Assembly: GCA_017889725.1 (NCBI GenBank)
Contig: JAGGAE010000008.1
Location: forward strand, 1-60,661
From: Bacillota bacterium
GTDB lineage: Bacteria; Bacillota; Negativicutes; Sporomusales; CTSoil-080
DNA: 60,661 nucleotides
Direction: 5' to 3'
Shown here in pieces: positions 17,637-25,960 of the stretch. The position numbers and the translations under genes were made by a program. A model generated the notes under the pieces. It was not told where the DNA came from, did no database searches, and saw only the letters and a list, made by a program, of their open reading frames with translations. Each line of letters starts with the position of its first letter. Positions within the stretch are counted from its first letter, which is position 1.

Positions 17637-18827
17637 ATGTCAAAACAACCGTTATGGACGAGAAACTTTATTTTGATCTGTTTTAGCAATTTTTTTCAGT
17701 TTATGACCTTTTATGTTATTCTTTCGACAATGCCGGCCTTTGTTCTTGGGAATTTGGGATATACGGAATGGGAAGCAGGATTAGCGGTTTCTGCATTTAT
17801 GGCTAGTGCTCTCCTAGTTCGGCCCCTTTCAGGAAAATGGGTGGATGAGTATGATCGAAAAAAGACACTGCTGCTTTCATTAGGCAGCTATTTCTTAGTA
17901 ACTTTGTTATTTTTGGGTACAAACAGCCTTATTCCGGTTATTGCTGTTCGCTTTTTGCAAGGTTTGGCGTTTGGGGTTGCCAACACTGTTACCGCTACCT
18001 TGGCGGCGGAGCTTGTCCCTGAATCCCGCAGAGGGGAAGGCATAGGCTATTTTGCGACTTGCATGAGTTTAGCAGTAGCGTTGGGTCCGTTTCTAGGGTT
18101 GAGTATTATAGCTAGAACCAATTTTACCGTATTGTTTACAGCAACTGCTATTCTTGCTTTTTTGGCGGTTGTTGCTGGCGGTGCCATTTCTCTAAGTCCC
18201 CATAAGAAGGAGAACTCCCACCGGAAGGCGGCGGGAGATTGGAGGCAATATCTTGAGCCTCGTGCGGCTCTGGGGGGCTTGCCGTGCCTGTTTATTGCAT
18301 TTTCCTTTAGTGGTGTTGTAACTTTTGTCGCATTATATGCCAAACTGTTAGGTATTGGTGAATGGGCGCGTTATTTTTATGTGTTCTATGCGTGTATGGT
18401 GGTTTTGTCGAGACCTTTTGCCGGCAGACTTTTAGATAAGTACGGACCGCCTATAGTCGTTTATCCTTCCGTTGTATTATTCGCGTTAAGTTTATTGTTG
18501 TTAAGTCAAGCTAACTCTGCCGTTGTATTGCTTATCGTCGGGGCGGCTGTTGGTTTGAGTTTCGGAGCGTTATTTTCTAGTCTGCAAGCCATTGCCGTAG
18601 GTGTGGTGCCGGAAGATCGTAAAGGAGTGGCAACAGCAACCTTCTTCTTTCTTGGTGACTTTGGCATGGGGCTGGGCCCATCCGTCTTAGGCATTATCGT
18701 GGCCTGGACGAGCTTTAGCTCGATGTACATAGTTTCCTCCCTGATTGCCGTTTCGACGGTTCTGGTGTATTACGGGTTAGATAGACGACACGGTAAAACA
18801 GCAAATAACAGTGTTTCCTTACAGTAA
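17637..18827 (+). CDS. MFS transporter
   Basis: 396-residue major facilitator superfamily protein with 12 predicted membrane segments. The loop 2-3 signature appears as VRPLSGKWVDEYDRKK and its second-half counterpart as SRPFAGRLLDKYG. Short, with no large loops, like the drug/metabolite exporter branch. The substrate cannot be inferred. Flanked by AT-rich gaps of 115 and 147 bp without further genes. Confidence 0.92.
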   Translation: MSKQPLWTRNFILICFSNFFQFMTFYVILSTMPAFVLGNLGYTEWEAGLAVSAFMASALLVRPLSGKWVDEYDRKKTLLLSLGSYFLVTLLFLGTNSLIPVIAVRFLQGLAFGVANTVTATLAAELVPESRRGEGIGYFATCMSLAVALGPFLGLSIIARTNFTVLFTATAILAFLAVVAGGAISLSPHKKENSHRKAAGDWRQYLEPRAALGGLPCLFIAFSFSGVVTFVALYAKLLGIGEWARYFYVFYACMVVLSRPFAGRLLDKYGPPIVVYPSVVLFALSLLLLSQANSAVVLLIVGAAVGLSFGALFSSLQAIAVGVVPEDRKGVATATFFFLGDFGMGLGPSVLGIIVAWTSFSSMYIVSSLIAVSTVLVYYGLDRRHGKTANNSVSLQ

Positions 18828-18974
18828 AATGGGATTTAACGTACTTGTTTATGGTTAACAGAAGGAAAATCAAGACTAAGAGAAAATTAGTCAAGAGTTA
18901 ATGATAGGTTATAGTAGATAAGTGATGTAAAGGGGTAAATATATTACAAAAATATAAGGTTTGGATGTGATAAG

Positions 18975-19388
18975 TTGGAAACCTATCTCCTGTTAAATGG
19001 TGAAACCCTTAATGTACATTCGGCTGTGCCGGCAACGTTGGGTATAGAAAAGAATCTCTTGGAAAAATTAGAGGAGGCTAAATTCTTTCTTATAGCTGAA
19101 ATTAAAGGGGGCATGGTAGGATATCTTACAATTAAACGCGGGCAGAAAATAAAAAATACCTATAGCGGAGAAATGGATATCAATATTCAAGCGGAACGTT
19201 TAAAAGTCGGGATCGAAAAAGTACTGTTTCAAGGTTTAGAACGTTGGTTTAACAAAATGGAAACGGTGCGCAAAGTACAATTAAAAGTAAAAGTGAATAG
19301 CTTGATGAAACTGGAACTTATCATTGACTTATGTGTGCTGAAACAAGGGCCTTCTACTGATGATGGTATCTCAATTATGATGCAATAA
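18975..19388 (+). CDS. GNAT-fold-like protein with degraded acetyl-CoA motif
   Basis: 137 residues, TTG start with a weak ribosome site. The middle reads like a Gcn5-related acetyltransferase: FLIAEIKGGMVGYLTIKRG (strands 2-3), GEMDINIQ (strand 4), then AERLKVGIEKVLFQGLERWF where the family has RxxGIGxxLL, and VQLKVKVNS where it has LxVxxxN. The acetyl-CoA loop is GIE instead of GIG, its Arg/Gln is lost, and the usual LYxxxGF is LIIDLCV. So it may be a non-catalytic relative or a decayed gene. Low certainty on family. Confidence 0.5.
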   Translation: METYLLLNGETLNVHSAVPATLGIEKNLLEKLEEAKFFLIAEIKGGMVGYLTIKRGQKIKNTYSGEMDINIQAERLKVGIEKVLFQGLERWFNKMETVRKVQLKVKVNSLMKLELIIDLCVLKQGPSTDDGISIMMQ

Positions 19389-19533
19389 GACTTGTAATAA
19401 GAATACAAAAACGCTGAAAGCTTTACAATAAAACCGTATTTTTCAAATGATAAACAAAGAAATGATGGCGATTTATATTAAGAGAATGCTATAGGCAACC
19501 ATGGCAATTCGAACTCGAAGGAGAGTTTAGAAA

Positions 19534-20256
19534 ATGAAGGTCATTTATGCGGCGTTGTTTGTAATCTCTTGTCTTTTTATAGCTATGTCTGCAGGGAATT
19601 GTGCTGGGTACAATGGGGCATCTATGTATAATGTTGCGGATATATATCAGGAAACTTTGTGGCTGTCACTGGATGTTTCAGATACACAGCGCCAACAAAT
19701 TGACGCGATAATTGCAAGTAAAAACAAAGACGTGCAAAAAGTTGCCGGTGAAGCAATTTTCATGTTGGACCAGCAAAAAATGGCTGGTCCAGATAGAGCG
19801 GCGCAAGATACTAAAAAGCCGGCGGGAAAACCGGCTCCTGGAGCTTCGGCAACGCCTGCTGCAAATCCCGAATTAAACTTAATCAATTACCTGAGGGTGT
19901 TAAAAAGGCTGGATGATATACGAAACAGCACGAACGAAGAAATAAGTCAGTGCTTGAATCCAGAGCAGCAGACTGCTTTTTTGGATAGCTTAGAACAACG
20001 AAAAACCCAGGCTTCGAATTTGGTCGCTGTCTTAGCAGGTCTTAACATGGACAGCTATCAGCAGAAACAAACGATACGTTCGTTATTAGTGTGTAAGCAG
20101 CAGGTTTGGATAACCGTGACCGATACGACATATCCCTGGGAAAAGAGATTGAAACGCATGCAGGGGATTCCCGCGCTTAGAACCTTGTATAGTAAGCTTA
20201 ACCCTGAACAGCGGGATGTTTTAGATACTTATGTACTAGCAATGGGGCAGGAATAA
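19534..20256 (+). CDS. Exported hypothetical protein with LNPEQ motifs
   Basis: 240 residues, AAGGAG ribosome site, signal peptide over residues 1-24 (MKVIYAALFV... to GNCAG). The mature protein is mostly helical with a Pro/Ala/Lys-rich linker around residues 85-110. Two LNPEQ stretches (about 144 and 223) recall the LTxxQ motif of CpxP/Spy-type periplasmic chaperones, but the resemblance is short and I would not assign it. First of five consecutive genes, four of them exported. Confidence 0.72.
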   Translation: MKVIYAALFVISCLFIAMSAGNCAGYNGASMYNVADIYQETLWLSLDVSDTQRQQIDAIIASKNKDVQKVAGEAIFMLDQQKMAGPDRAAQDTKKPAGKPAPGASATPAANPELNLINYLRVLKRLDDIRNSTNEEISQCLNPEQQTAFLDSLEQRKTQASNLVAVLAGLNMDSYQQKQTIRSLLVCKQQVWITVTDTTYPWEKRLKRMQGIPALRTLYSKLNPEQRDVLDTYVLAMGQE

Positions 20257-20293
20257 ATACCAAACGGAATTGATAAAAGTAGGAGGATGGGGT

Positions 20294-20740
20294 ATGATTT
20301 TTTCAGGATATTCTAAAGAAGTTCGTCAGCTAAACGCACAGCTTCCTAAGTGTGATCGGGATGCAATTATGCGTATGTACAAAAAATTACCCAAGCAAGC
20401 CAAAGCGGATTTTGCTAAGGCTTTGCACAATGCGGATACGACAGCAGCCGGCCATATTCTGGGAACTGATCTGACCAAATATAATTTAAAAATTGATTCA
20501 CCGATTGCAAAAGCTCAAATAAAAAAACAACATCCTGTAAATGTGCAGCCAGGGCGAGAAAATGGAGCACCGATGGTAGCCAAAGAGAATATTGTCACAC
20601 GTGTGAATCGTATATTAGCAGTGCCTACCAGCATTGATCCGGAAATGGTCGCCGAAGCAGCCCGCCGCTATGAGAACGCAGTTCCCACGATTTCGCCCGC
20701 AGTAAATAAATTGGGCAAATCAAATGAATACCGAGGCTGA
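20294..20740 (+). CDS. Hypothetical protein, helical, basic
   Basis: 148 residues from ATG 20294 (MIFSGYSKEV), which has TAGGAGG upstream; the in-frame TTG at 20270 has none. No signal peptide. The N-terminal 60 residues are helical and basic, followed by a Gln/Asn/Pro-containing linker and a second helical part. I do not recognise it. Its stop is 4 bp before the next start, so it is cotranscribed with the exported proteins around it. Confidence 0.65.
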   Translation: MIFSGYSKEVRQLNAQLPKCDRDAIMRMYKKLPKQAKADFAKALHNADTTAAGHILGTDLTKYNLKIDSPIAKAQIKKQHPVNVQPGRENGAPMVAKENIVTRVNRILAVPTSIDPEMVAEAARRYENAVPTISPAVNKLGKSNEYRG

Positions 20741-20744
20741 TAGT

Positions 20745-21257
20745 ATGGTACAAAAACTGAAGAAACTTAGCCTGGTTCTTGCTGCCTTTGTGGTGCTAGG
20801 GGCAGCTGTTCCGGCTCCGGTTGGTGCTCAGCAAGGTTTTGTTTTGATTCAGTCGGACGATGTTTCGGATTTTTATATTGATACCAATCGGATGCAATAT
20901 TTTTCTAAAAGTAAATTTCGCGACGTTTGGATAAAAAAAGTTTTTGTGGATAATGGGAAAGAAAAAAGTAATGTATTAGAAAAAGGTAAAGTAACTAAGA
21001 AAAAAAGTGATCGGAAAGCTAAAACAAAAGAAAATAAGAATTTCGCGTTTATGCTATTTCATGAACAATTTGATCCGAATGGCTTTAGATATCAAATTCT
21101 TGAAGTATCTTCTTTTGACGACGCTGGAAGAATGGTGTCAAACAATACGGAGCAGAGCCCTTGGAGAGAAATTTCCCCTGGTTCTATTGAAGAAAAAGTT
21201 CTGGCGGCTACGGATACATTTATTGACGGCAGAATTGACCAGGTTATAGTACGATAA
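20745..21257 (+). CDS. Exported hypothetical protein
   Basis: 170 residues from ATG 20745 (MVQKLKKLSLVLAAFVVLGA), chosen because of the GAGG upstream and its signal peptide ending at VGAQQ. The mature part opens with a strand pattern GFVLIQSDDVSDFYIDTNRM, has a very Lys-rich stretch (about 80-105), then FMLFHEQFDPNGFRYQILEV and IDQVIVR at the end. Similar exported proteins with a YIDTxxI pattern are known in Negativicutes, but the role is unknown. Confidence 0.68.
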   Translation: MVQKLKKLSLVLAAFVVLGAAVPAPVGAQQGFVLIQSDDVSDFYIDTNRMQYFSKSKFRDVWIKKVFVDNGKEKSNVLEKGKVTKKKSDRKAKTKENKNFAFMLFHEQFDPNGFRYQILEVSSFDDAGRMVSNNTEQSPWREISPGSIEEKVLAATDTFIDGRIDQVIVR

Positions 21258-21292
21258 GATAGCCGAGCATTTAGCTTGGCTAGTCTGGGATT
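21258..21292 (+). terminator. Possible terminator
   Basis: TAGCCGAGC / GCTTGGCTA stem with ATTTA loop, then GTCTGGGATTTTTC. The T-run is separated from the stem by eight bases, so it is weaker than the others. Confidence 0.4.
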
Positions 21293-21461
21293 TTTCTTAT
21301 GAGGACAAGCTTTTACTTTATACTGAAATACGTGAAGGATATGGAGAAAGGGGTGAGTTAAGCTAATTTTCATCAACATAGGTTCGATCTGAGCCATATT
21401 TTGAAGCTGTAACTTCACTGCTTCTCAAATTACCAATAATAAATTTTGGAGGTCGTTTAAC

Positions 21462-21971
21462 ATGAAAAAAGTATTAGTAGTAATGATGTTAGCAATTGCA
21501 CTGCAAATGGGTACTGCTTTTGCCATTCCGGTAACTGATTTACAACCGCAACAGTCCGCTTTGAGTCTCGCCGTTCATGGGGGTGACCGTAGCACCGATT
21601 TAGGTCTCACTACCCAGCTTACTCCGACCTTTTCCATTGGCTTTCAGCACGTGGATTGGGATAACTCCAGTGCTATGAATGATTTTTATGCTCAGTTTGG
21701 TCTTGACGAAAAAGGGCAAACTCGACTGCTTCTTGGCAACAGAACCTTCAGTTCTGAGTCCAAAATTTTTGTTGGCGTTGCACAACTTGCACCACTCAAT
21801 GAACAGTGGACCGGGTACGGCGAATTGTTGGGCGGCAGCAACTTCCATGAACTGGATCTTGGCGTATATTATAAAATTACCGATACGGCGTTGCTGAATT
21901 TTGAATACCGCACGTTTAGTGACCATGGTACTAGAAACGGTATGGGGATTGGCCTGACTACTACGTTTTAG
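21462..21971 (+). CDS. Small outer-membrane beta-barrel-like protein
   Basis: 169 residues, GGAGG ribosome site, signal peptide ending AFA-IP (residue 21). The mature 148 residues alternate hydrophobic and polar residues in short strands (LSLAVHGG, TFSIGFQHVDW, TRLLLGNRTF, GYGELLGG, LNFEYRTF) and end MGIGLTTTF. A terminal Phe is the usual outer-membrane barrel signature. Eight strands would fit. Supports a diderm envelope; function unknown. Confidence 0.75.
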   Translation: MKKVLVVMMLAIALQMGTAFAIPVTDLQPQQSALSLAVHGGDRSTDLGLTTQLTPTFSIGFQHVDWDNSSAMNDFYAQFGLDEKGQTRLLLGNRTFSSESKIFVGVAQLAPLNEQWTGYGELLGGSNFHELDLGVYYKITDTALLNFEYRTFSDHGTRNGMGIGLTTTF

Positions 21972-22013
21972 TAACTGGCGGGGCAGCATGCGCACAATAA
22001 ATGGGGGAAACTT

Positions 22014-22592
22014 ATGAAGAAAAAAAATCTCATACTGCTACTCTTCGCATGCCTGCTGTTTATAGTACAAGCACCGGCAGAGGCTGCTCCGGCACCCTTG
22101 CCTAGTGGTTTTTTAGGCGCTACCTGGGGCGACGGCATGCAGCAAGTCATCTACAAAATGGAAAATAACGGGTATGAGAAGAAAGATCAGGGAATTGACT
22201 ATGTAACTTTTACCGGACTTTTTTCCGGAGAACCTGTTGAAGTTCGTACCGAATTCTTGAATGACTCCTTGTACTTTGGTTCGATGCTATTTTCTAGCAG
22301 TCGTACCTTTGATCCGTTAGTACTTCAGGATAAATATGATAAAACCAAGAAGATGCTGACGGATAAGTATGGTAAGCCTAATAAATCCCAAAAAGACCGT
22401 TGGCTTAAAGAGTCTAATTGGACGGTAGTAAAAAACGGCCTTCGGGTAGAGCAGGTAAGTATTGTTTTACGGGGAGAATCTCCCTGGTACGCTAAACCGG
22501 AGGACAGGAACCGTCGTGGTTCGGTCGTTGTGTATTTTACAAATGAAAGTCTAAAATCTCGTCTCTTAAATAAACAGAGAGAACTTCTTTAA
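22014..22592 (+). CDS. Exported hypothetical protein
   Basis: 192 residues with a clear signal peptide (MKKKNLILLLFACLLFIVQA, cleavage near AEA-AP). The mature protein begins FLGATWGDGMQQV, a pattern common in exported proteins of unknown function in Negativicutes and Deltaproteobacteria, followed by alternating strand/helix segments. It is 42 bp after the barrel-protein gene and followed by a strong terminator, so it is the last gene of that unit. Confidence 0.72.
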   Translation: MKKKNLILLLFACLLFIVQAPAEAAPAPLPSGFLGATWGDGMQQVIYKMENNGYEKKDQGIDYVTFTGLFSGEPVEVRTEFLNDSLYFGSMLFSSSRTFDPLVLQDKYDKTKKMLTDKYGKPNKSQKDRWLKESNWTVVKNGLRVEQVSIVLRGESPWYAKPEDRNRRGSVVVYFTNESLKSRLLNKQRELL

Positions 22593-22638
22593 TAAATAAA
22601 CGCCGCAACCCGTATCGGGTGTGCGGCGTTCATTTATT
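22593..22638. terminator. Terminator between exported-protein unit and marR
   Basis: AATAAAT-AA-ACGCCGCA pairs with GCGGCGT-TC-ATTTATT around an ACCCGTATCGGGT inner hairpin. Convergent genes on both sides. Confidence 0.88.
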
Positions 22639-22672
22639 TCATAGATATTTCCATATAGGACATACAATAGGA

Positions 22673-23104
22673 CTATAATTTCTGAATGATGCGATGTATT
22701 TCCATAAAAGCATTATTCAAACAAGCTAAGTCAGGTTCATCTAACGTATCCAGGGTATCGTTAAGAATTTCCAGAGTCAGTTTAGTAAAATCTTCATGCC
22801 ATGCAAGTCCTAATGGGGTAAGACTAAGGAGACTAAGGCGGCGGTCTTTACAGTCCTGTTCCTTTTTTACTAAGCCGCGGGAAACTAAATCTTTTACTAC
22901 GGGTGTCAGTTGCTGTTTAGAAATAAGCATTTCTTTGGCCAATGCGGTCATAGTCAATACGACTCTTTCTCTAATGTTTAGCAGTACCCCGATTTGAACC
23001 GGTGTGATATCACCCGCATAATGTTGTTCCATAGGCCGCATAAATTTAGCGTCAATGGAAGGAATAAGCTGGAAGATAGTTTGGGCTATTTTTATATCTG
23101 ACAA
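22673..23104 (-). CDS. MarR family transcriptional regulator
   Basis: 143-residue winged-helix regulator. The recognition region is LTMTALAKEMLISKQQLTPVVKDLVSRGLVKKEQDCKDRR, followed by the wing LLSLTPLG. MarR proteins bind as dimers to palindromes and respond to small phenolic or oxidant ligands. A 9-bp inverted repeat, TTTAAATTT-N6-AAATTTAAA, 36 bp upstream of its start is a likely autoregulatory operator. Divergent from serC, but a relation to serine synthesis is not evident. Confidence 0.92.
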   Translation of the reverse strand: MSDIKIAQTIFQLIPSIDAKFMRPMEQHYAGDITPVQIGVLLNIRERVVLTMTALAKEMLISKQQLTPVVKDLVSRGLVKKEQDCKDRRLSLLSLTPLGLAWHEDFTKLTLEILNDTLDTLDEPDLACLNNAFMEIHRIIQKL

Positions 23105-23140
23105 AGAGCTCGCTCCTTTATTAAAATCATTGGCAATATG

Positions 23141-23164
23141 TTTAAATTTTAAAGTAAATTTAAA
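23141..23164. promoter_or_regulatory. Likely MarR operator
   Basis: TTTAAATTT (23141-23149), six bases, AAATTTAAA (23156-23164), in the marR-serC divergent gap. The region is AT-rich, so chance cannot be excluded. Confidence 0.45.
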
Positions 23165-23286
23165 GCGACTGCAATAGATTTTTAATATTTTATTAATACT
23201 TTATTAATACTCTGAAATATTGTATGTCGAATAGATGTATAAATAGTAACTTTAAAAAGAATGGTGTTTATTCATGAGACAAAAGT

Positions 23287-23307
23287 CCACTAGTAATTGA
23301 CTAGTGG
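23287..23307 (+). promoter_or_regulatory. Hairpin in serC leader
   Basis: Perfect 8-bp stem CCACTAGT / ACTAGTGG with AATTG loop, followed by TTATGTTTT, 74 bp before the serC start. It could be an attenuator or an upstream terminator. No T-box motif is visible here, unlike at serA. Confidence 0.4.
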
Positions 23308-23380
23308 TTATGTTTTGGTGTACAATACTTTACAATCGGAACTTTGCAATCCTAATAAACCGATTCTACTGGAGGGATTT

Positions 23381-24475
23381 ATGTTGGCTAGTAAGCGTGC
23401 TTACAATTTTAATGCCGGGCCTTCGGCACTGCCGCTACCTGTATTGGAAAAAGCCCAGGCTGAGTTAGTTGATTTCAAAGGTCTGGGAATGTCGGTGATG
23501 GAAATTAGTCACCGGAGTAAAGATTTTGACGCGGTATATAACCAGACTGTAGCTCTTCTCAAAGAACTTATGGGGATTTCGGAAAACTATGAAGTGCTTT
23601 TATTGCAAGGCGGTGCCAGCCTTCAATTTGCCATGGTGCCGATTAATTTCCTTCTTCCCGGCAAGAAGGCTTCGTATTGTTTAACCGGGTCCTGGTCTGA
23701 AAAGGCTTTCAAAGAAGCTAAAATGGTTGGCGAGGCCTATGAAGCTGCCAGTGCCAAAGATACCAATTATACCTACATACCGGCGTTGTCCGACCTCAAA
23801 TATGACCAGAGTGATGCGTATTTGCACATTACAACAAATAATACGATCTTTGGCACGGAGTGGCAGGAATATCCTGATACCGGTAATGTTCCTTTGATTG
23901 CCGATATGTCGAGCGACATACTTTCCCGGCCGATAGATGTAAATAAGTTTAGCCTTATTTATGCCGGTGCGCAGAAAAATCTGGGGCCATCCGGGGTAAC
24001 CGTAGTAATTGTCCGCAAAGATTTATTAGAGAAAGCCAATAAAAAAGTGCTGACGATGCTTAGCTATGATACCCATGTAAAGAATGGCTCTATGTTTAAC
24101 ACTCCCCCGACCTTTGCGTTCTACATGATGGGGCTGGTTCTGGAATGGGTGAAAGAGCAAGGCGGCGTTGATGTAATCTACAAACGCAACTTAGAAAAGG
24201 CTGCACTCATATATGATACCATTGATGCCAGTGGAGGCTTCTACAAAGGGCACGCCCAGCCCGACAGCCGTTCTCTCATGAACATCACATTCCGTTTGGG
24301 CAGTGAAGAACTGGAGAAGAAATTCCTGGCGGAAGCGAAAGCCGCAGGCTTTGTTGGCTTGAATGGTCATCGTTCTGTAGGCGGCTGCCGTGCCTCGGCC
24401 TATAACGCCGTACCGATAGAAGCCTGTCAGGCGCTTAAAGACTTTATGATTAAATTCCAGAAAGCAAATGGCTAA
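23381..24475 (+). CDS. serC: Phosphoserine aminotransferase
   Basis: Converts 3-phosphohydroxypyruvate and glutamate to phosphoserine and 2-oxoglutarate; PLP enzyme. From ATG 23381 (MLASKRAYNFNAGPSALP, GGAGGG upstream) the protein has 364 residues, the normal length; the upstream in-frame extension to 23297 overlaps a hairpin and has no family match. Family motifs: NFNAGPSALP, LQGGASLQFAMVP, the PLP-lysine region YAGAQKNLGPSGVTVVIV, and the C-terminal GHRSVGGCRASAYNAV. serA and serS lie 14-20 kb further on. Confidence 0.97.
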   Translation: MLASKRAYNFNAGPSALPLPVLEKAQAELVDFKGLGMSVMEISHRSKDFDAVYNQTVALLKELMGISENYEVLLLQGGASLQFAMVPINFLLPGKKASYCLTGSWSEKAFKEAKMVGEAYEAASAKDTNYTYIPALSDLKYDQSDAYLHITTNNTIFGTEWQEYPDTGNVPLIADMSSDILSRPIDVNKFSLIYAGAQKNLGPSGVTVVIVRKDLLEKANKKVLTMLSYDTHVKNGSMFNTPPTFAFYMMGLVLEWVKEQGGVDVIYKRNLEKAALIYDTIDASGGFYKGHAQPDSRSLMNITFRLGSEELEKKFLAEAKAAGFVGLNGHRSVGGCRASAYNAVPIEACQALKDFMIKFQKANG

Positions 24476-24487
24476 TAATAGGTCATT

Positions 24488-24532
24488 ATAAATAGAAGAG
24501 ATCATCTCATCGAGATGATCTCTTCTATTTAT
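24488..24532. terminator. Strong bidirectional terminator after serC
   Basis: 21-bp perfect stem around the loop ATC (ATAAATAGAAGAGATCATCTC and its complement). Also terminates the ger operon from the other side. Confidence 0.92.
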
Positions 24533-24556
24533 AGCAGGAGGGCAAAGTTTTGGGAA

Positions 24557-24718
24557 TTATTTAGTATAATAATGGTAAATTGGAAGTACTGCGGTAGCTG
24601 TCGCTAATAGAAAGGAAAAATAGGCAGCGGGGATATTGCCCTGCTGTTTAAGCCAGCGTCCGTAGGTATAGACGTGGAAGCCGGACACAATACCGGCTAC
24701 TGCAAATATCACTATCAT
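24557..24718 (-). CDS. 53-residue membrane protein at end of ger operon
   Basis: ATG at 24718 with AAGGAG seven bases upstream, starting 45 bp after the gerC stop. The protein begins MIVIFAVAGIVSGFHVYTYG, then a charged turn RWLKQQGN, then AAYFSFLLATATAVLPIYHYY: two hydrophobic segments joined by a short polar loop. Small two-segment 'D' subunits occur with some GerA-type receptors, so a receptor accessory role is plausible. That assignment rests on context and topology only. Confidence 0.65.
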   Translation of the reverse strand: MIVIFAVAGIVSGFHVYTYGRWLKQQGNIPAAYFSFLLATATAVLPIYHYYTK

Positions 24719-24763
24719 AACGAGTCTCCTTCTATTCCTTAAGAAGCGGAACGGTTCGCCAAA

Positions 24764-25960
24764 TTAGACCTGAGCGGCGAATTTTAACAATGACGTTGAT
24801 GTTAATGTCAGCGGCTTGGTAGAGTTCAACTTCGGACGCAGATACAGGCCAAAACCGACAGGGTCGGTGCCTAGCTCTTGCGTGTGTTTAAGCATGGCTG
24901 TTATCTGCCCTTTAAGGAAGTCGGCAATCTGTTGTTCTAAAATTTCGCGGTTGCCGGGAGCTTCATAGTTAATGTCGGAAGAAATGCCATATATGTCCCC
25001 ATCAATTTTAACTTCGGCGTTGAATATTGGCATGCCGCCATCTAAGTCGGCGGTTATCTTGGTGTACTCACAGCGAATAGCGAGGTTGATCATGTCTTTT
25101 TCCGGCTTGAGTGGATCAACGACAGCGATGTAACCGAGGGGCAATTTGTTTTGCAGGATTGCGACCGCTCTGGTTTCGTAGCTATTTAAAACACCGACCA
25201 TCTTATCCGCCCGAAAGACGACCAGGCCAGAAAATTCGGCAGGGTTTTCCGTGCCGGTACGGGGAATTCCGCCTGGCAGGTAAGCGTCAGCTTTTTGTTC
25301 AGGTTGTTTATGGTCGACGGGGTTGGCGATACCGGTCATGGGATTTATGCCGGTATAGGCTGCATAGGGTGATGCGCCGGGTGTTTTGAGTCTTGTATAA
25401 AATTCGTGAAGGGTAGAGGGAAGATAAGTGCCGGTTTCACTAGCTTTTTCAAAAAAAAGCTCATAGTATTTGGAAATAGAAGATTCCAGAGCAGGATTAT
25501 TATGCTTCATGTAATCTTCGGCAGTTCCTGTGACAACAAGCATAAACAGCGTTTCGCGATAATCGCGGTTACGAATGTACTGGGTTGCGTCGGGACCGAG
25601 TCCTTGGCGAGCTATTTCTTCGGAAAAAATCACCACACTGACATGCGATTCTCTGGGACTGCGGGACATGGTGGATCGTAATAAATTTGCTTCTTCGGCA
25701 GGAGCAGACACTAGCATCGTATTGAATACCCAGCGTTTTGAAGTGCCTGCTTTTTCTTCCGTGCCAGGGGGACCTCCGCCTTTACTGGTGCTGAGGGGAA
25801 CGGCAATCTGGGTGGTGATTTTTCTTTTGCCGCCAGCGGCAACGTCGACGCCGATAATCTGAACATAGGCGACACTGTCAGACTCTTTTGAACCATAGCA
25901 GCCAACGAGAGAGAGACAAAGGGCGGCGAGTACTGCTGCTGCTATGAATCGGCTTAGCAT
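24764..25960 (-). CDS. Germinant receptor C subunit, lipoprotein
   Basis: Ger(x)C family lipoprotein of spore germinant receptors, 398 residues. Signal peptide with lipobox LSLVGC (acylated Cys at residue 22), then the family opening VAYVQIIGVDVA and a mixed alpha/beta body ending in the GerC C-terminal domain (GFGLYLRPKL). It would be anchored to the spore inner membrane and contact the A and B subunits. Overlaps gerB by 7 bp. Confidence 0.93.
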   Translation of the reverse strand: MLSRFIAAAVLAALCLSLVGCYGSKESDSVAYVQIIGVDVAAGGKRKITTQIAVPLSTSKGGGPPGTEEKAGTSKRWVFNTMLVSAPAEEANLLRSTMSRSPRESHVSVVIFSEEIARQGLGPDATQYIRNRDYRETLFMLVVTGTAEDYMKHNNPALESSISKYYELFFEKASETGTYLPSTLHEFYTRLKTPGASPYAAYTGINPMTGIANPVDHKQPEQKADAYLPGGIPRTGTENPAEFSGLVVFRADKMVGVLNSYETRAVAILQNKLPLGYIAVVDPLKPEKDMINLAIRCEYTKITADLDGGMPIFNAEVKIDGDIYGISSDINYEAPGNREILEQQIADFLKGQITAMLKHTQELGTDPVGFGLYLRPKLNSTKPLTLTSTSLLKFAAQV

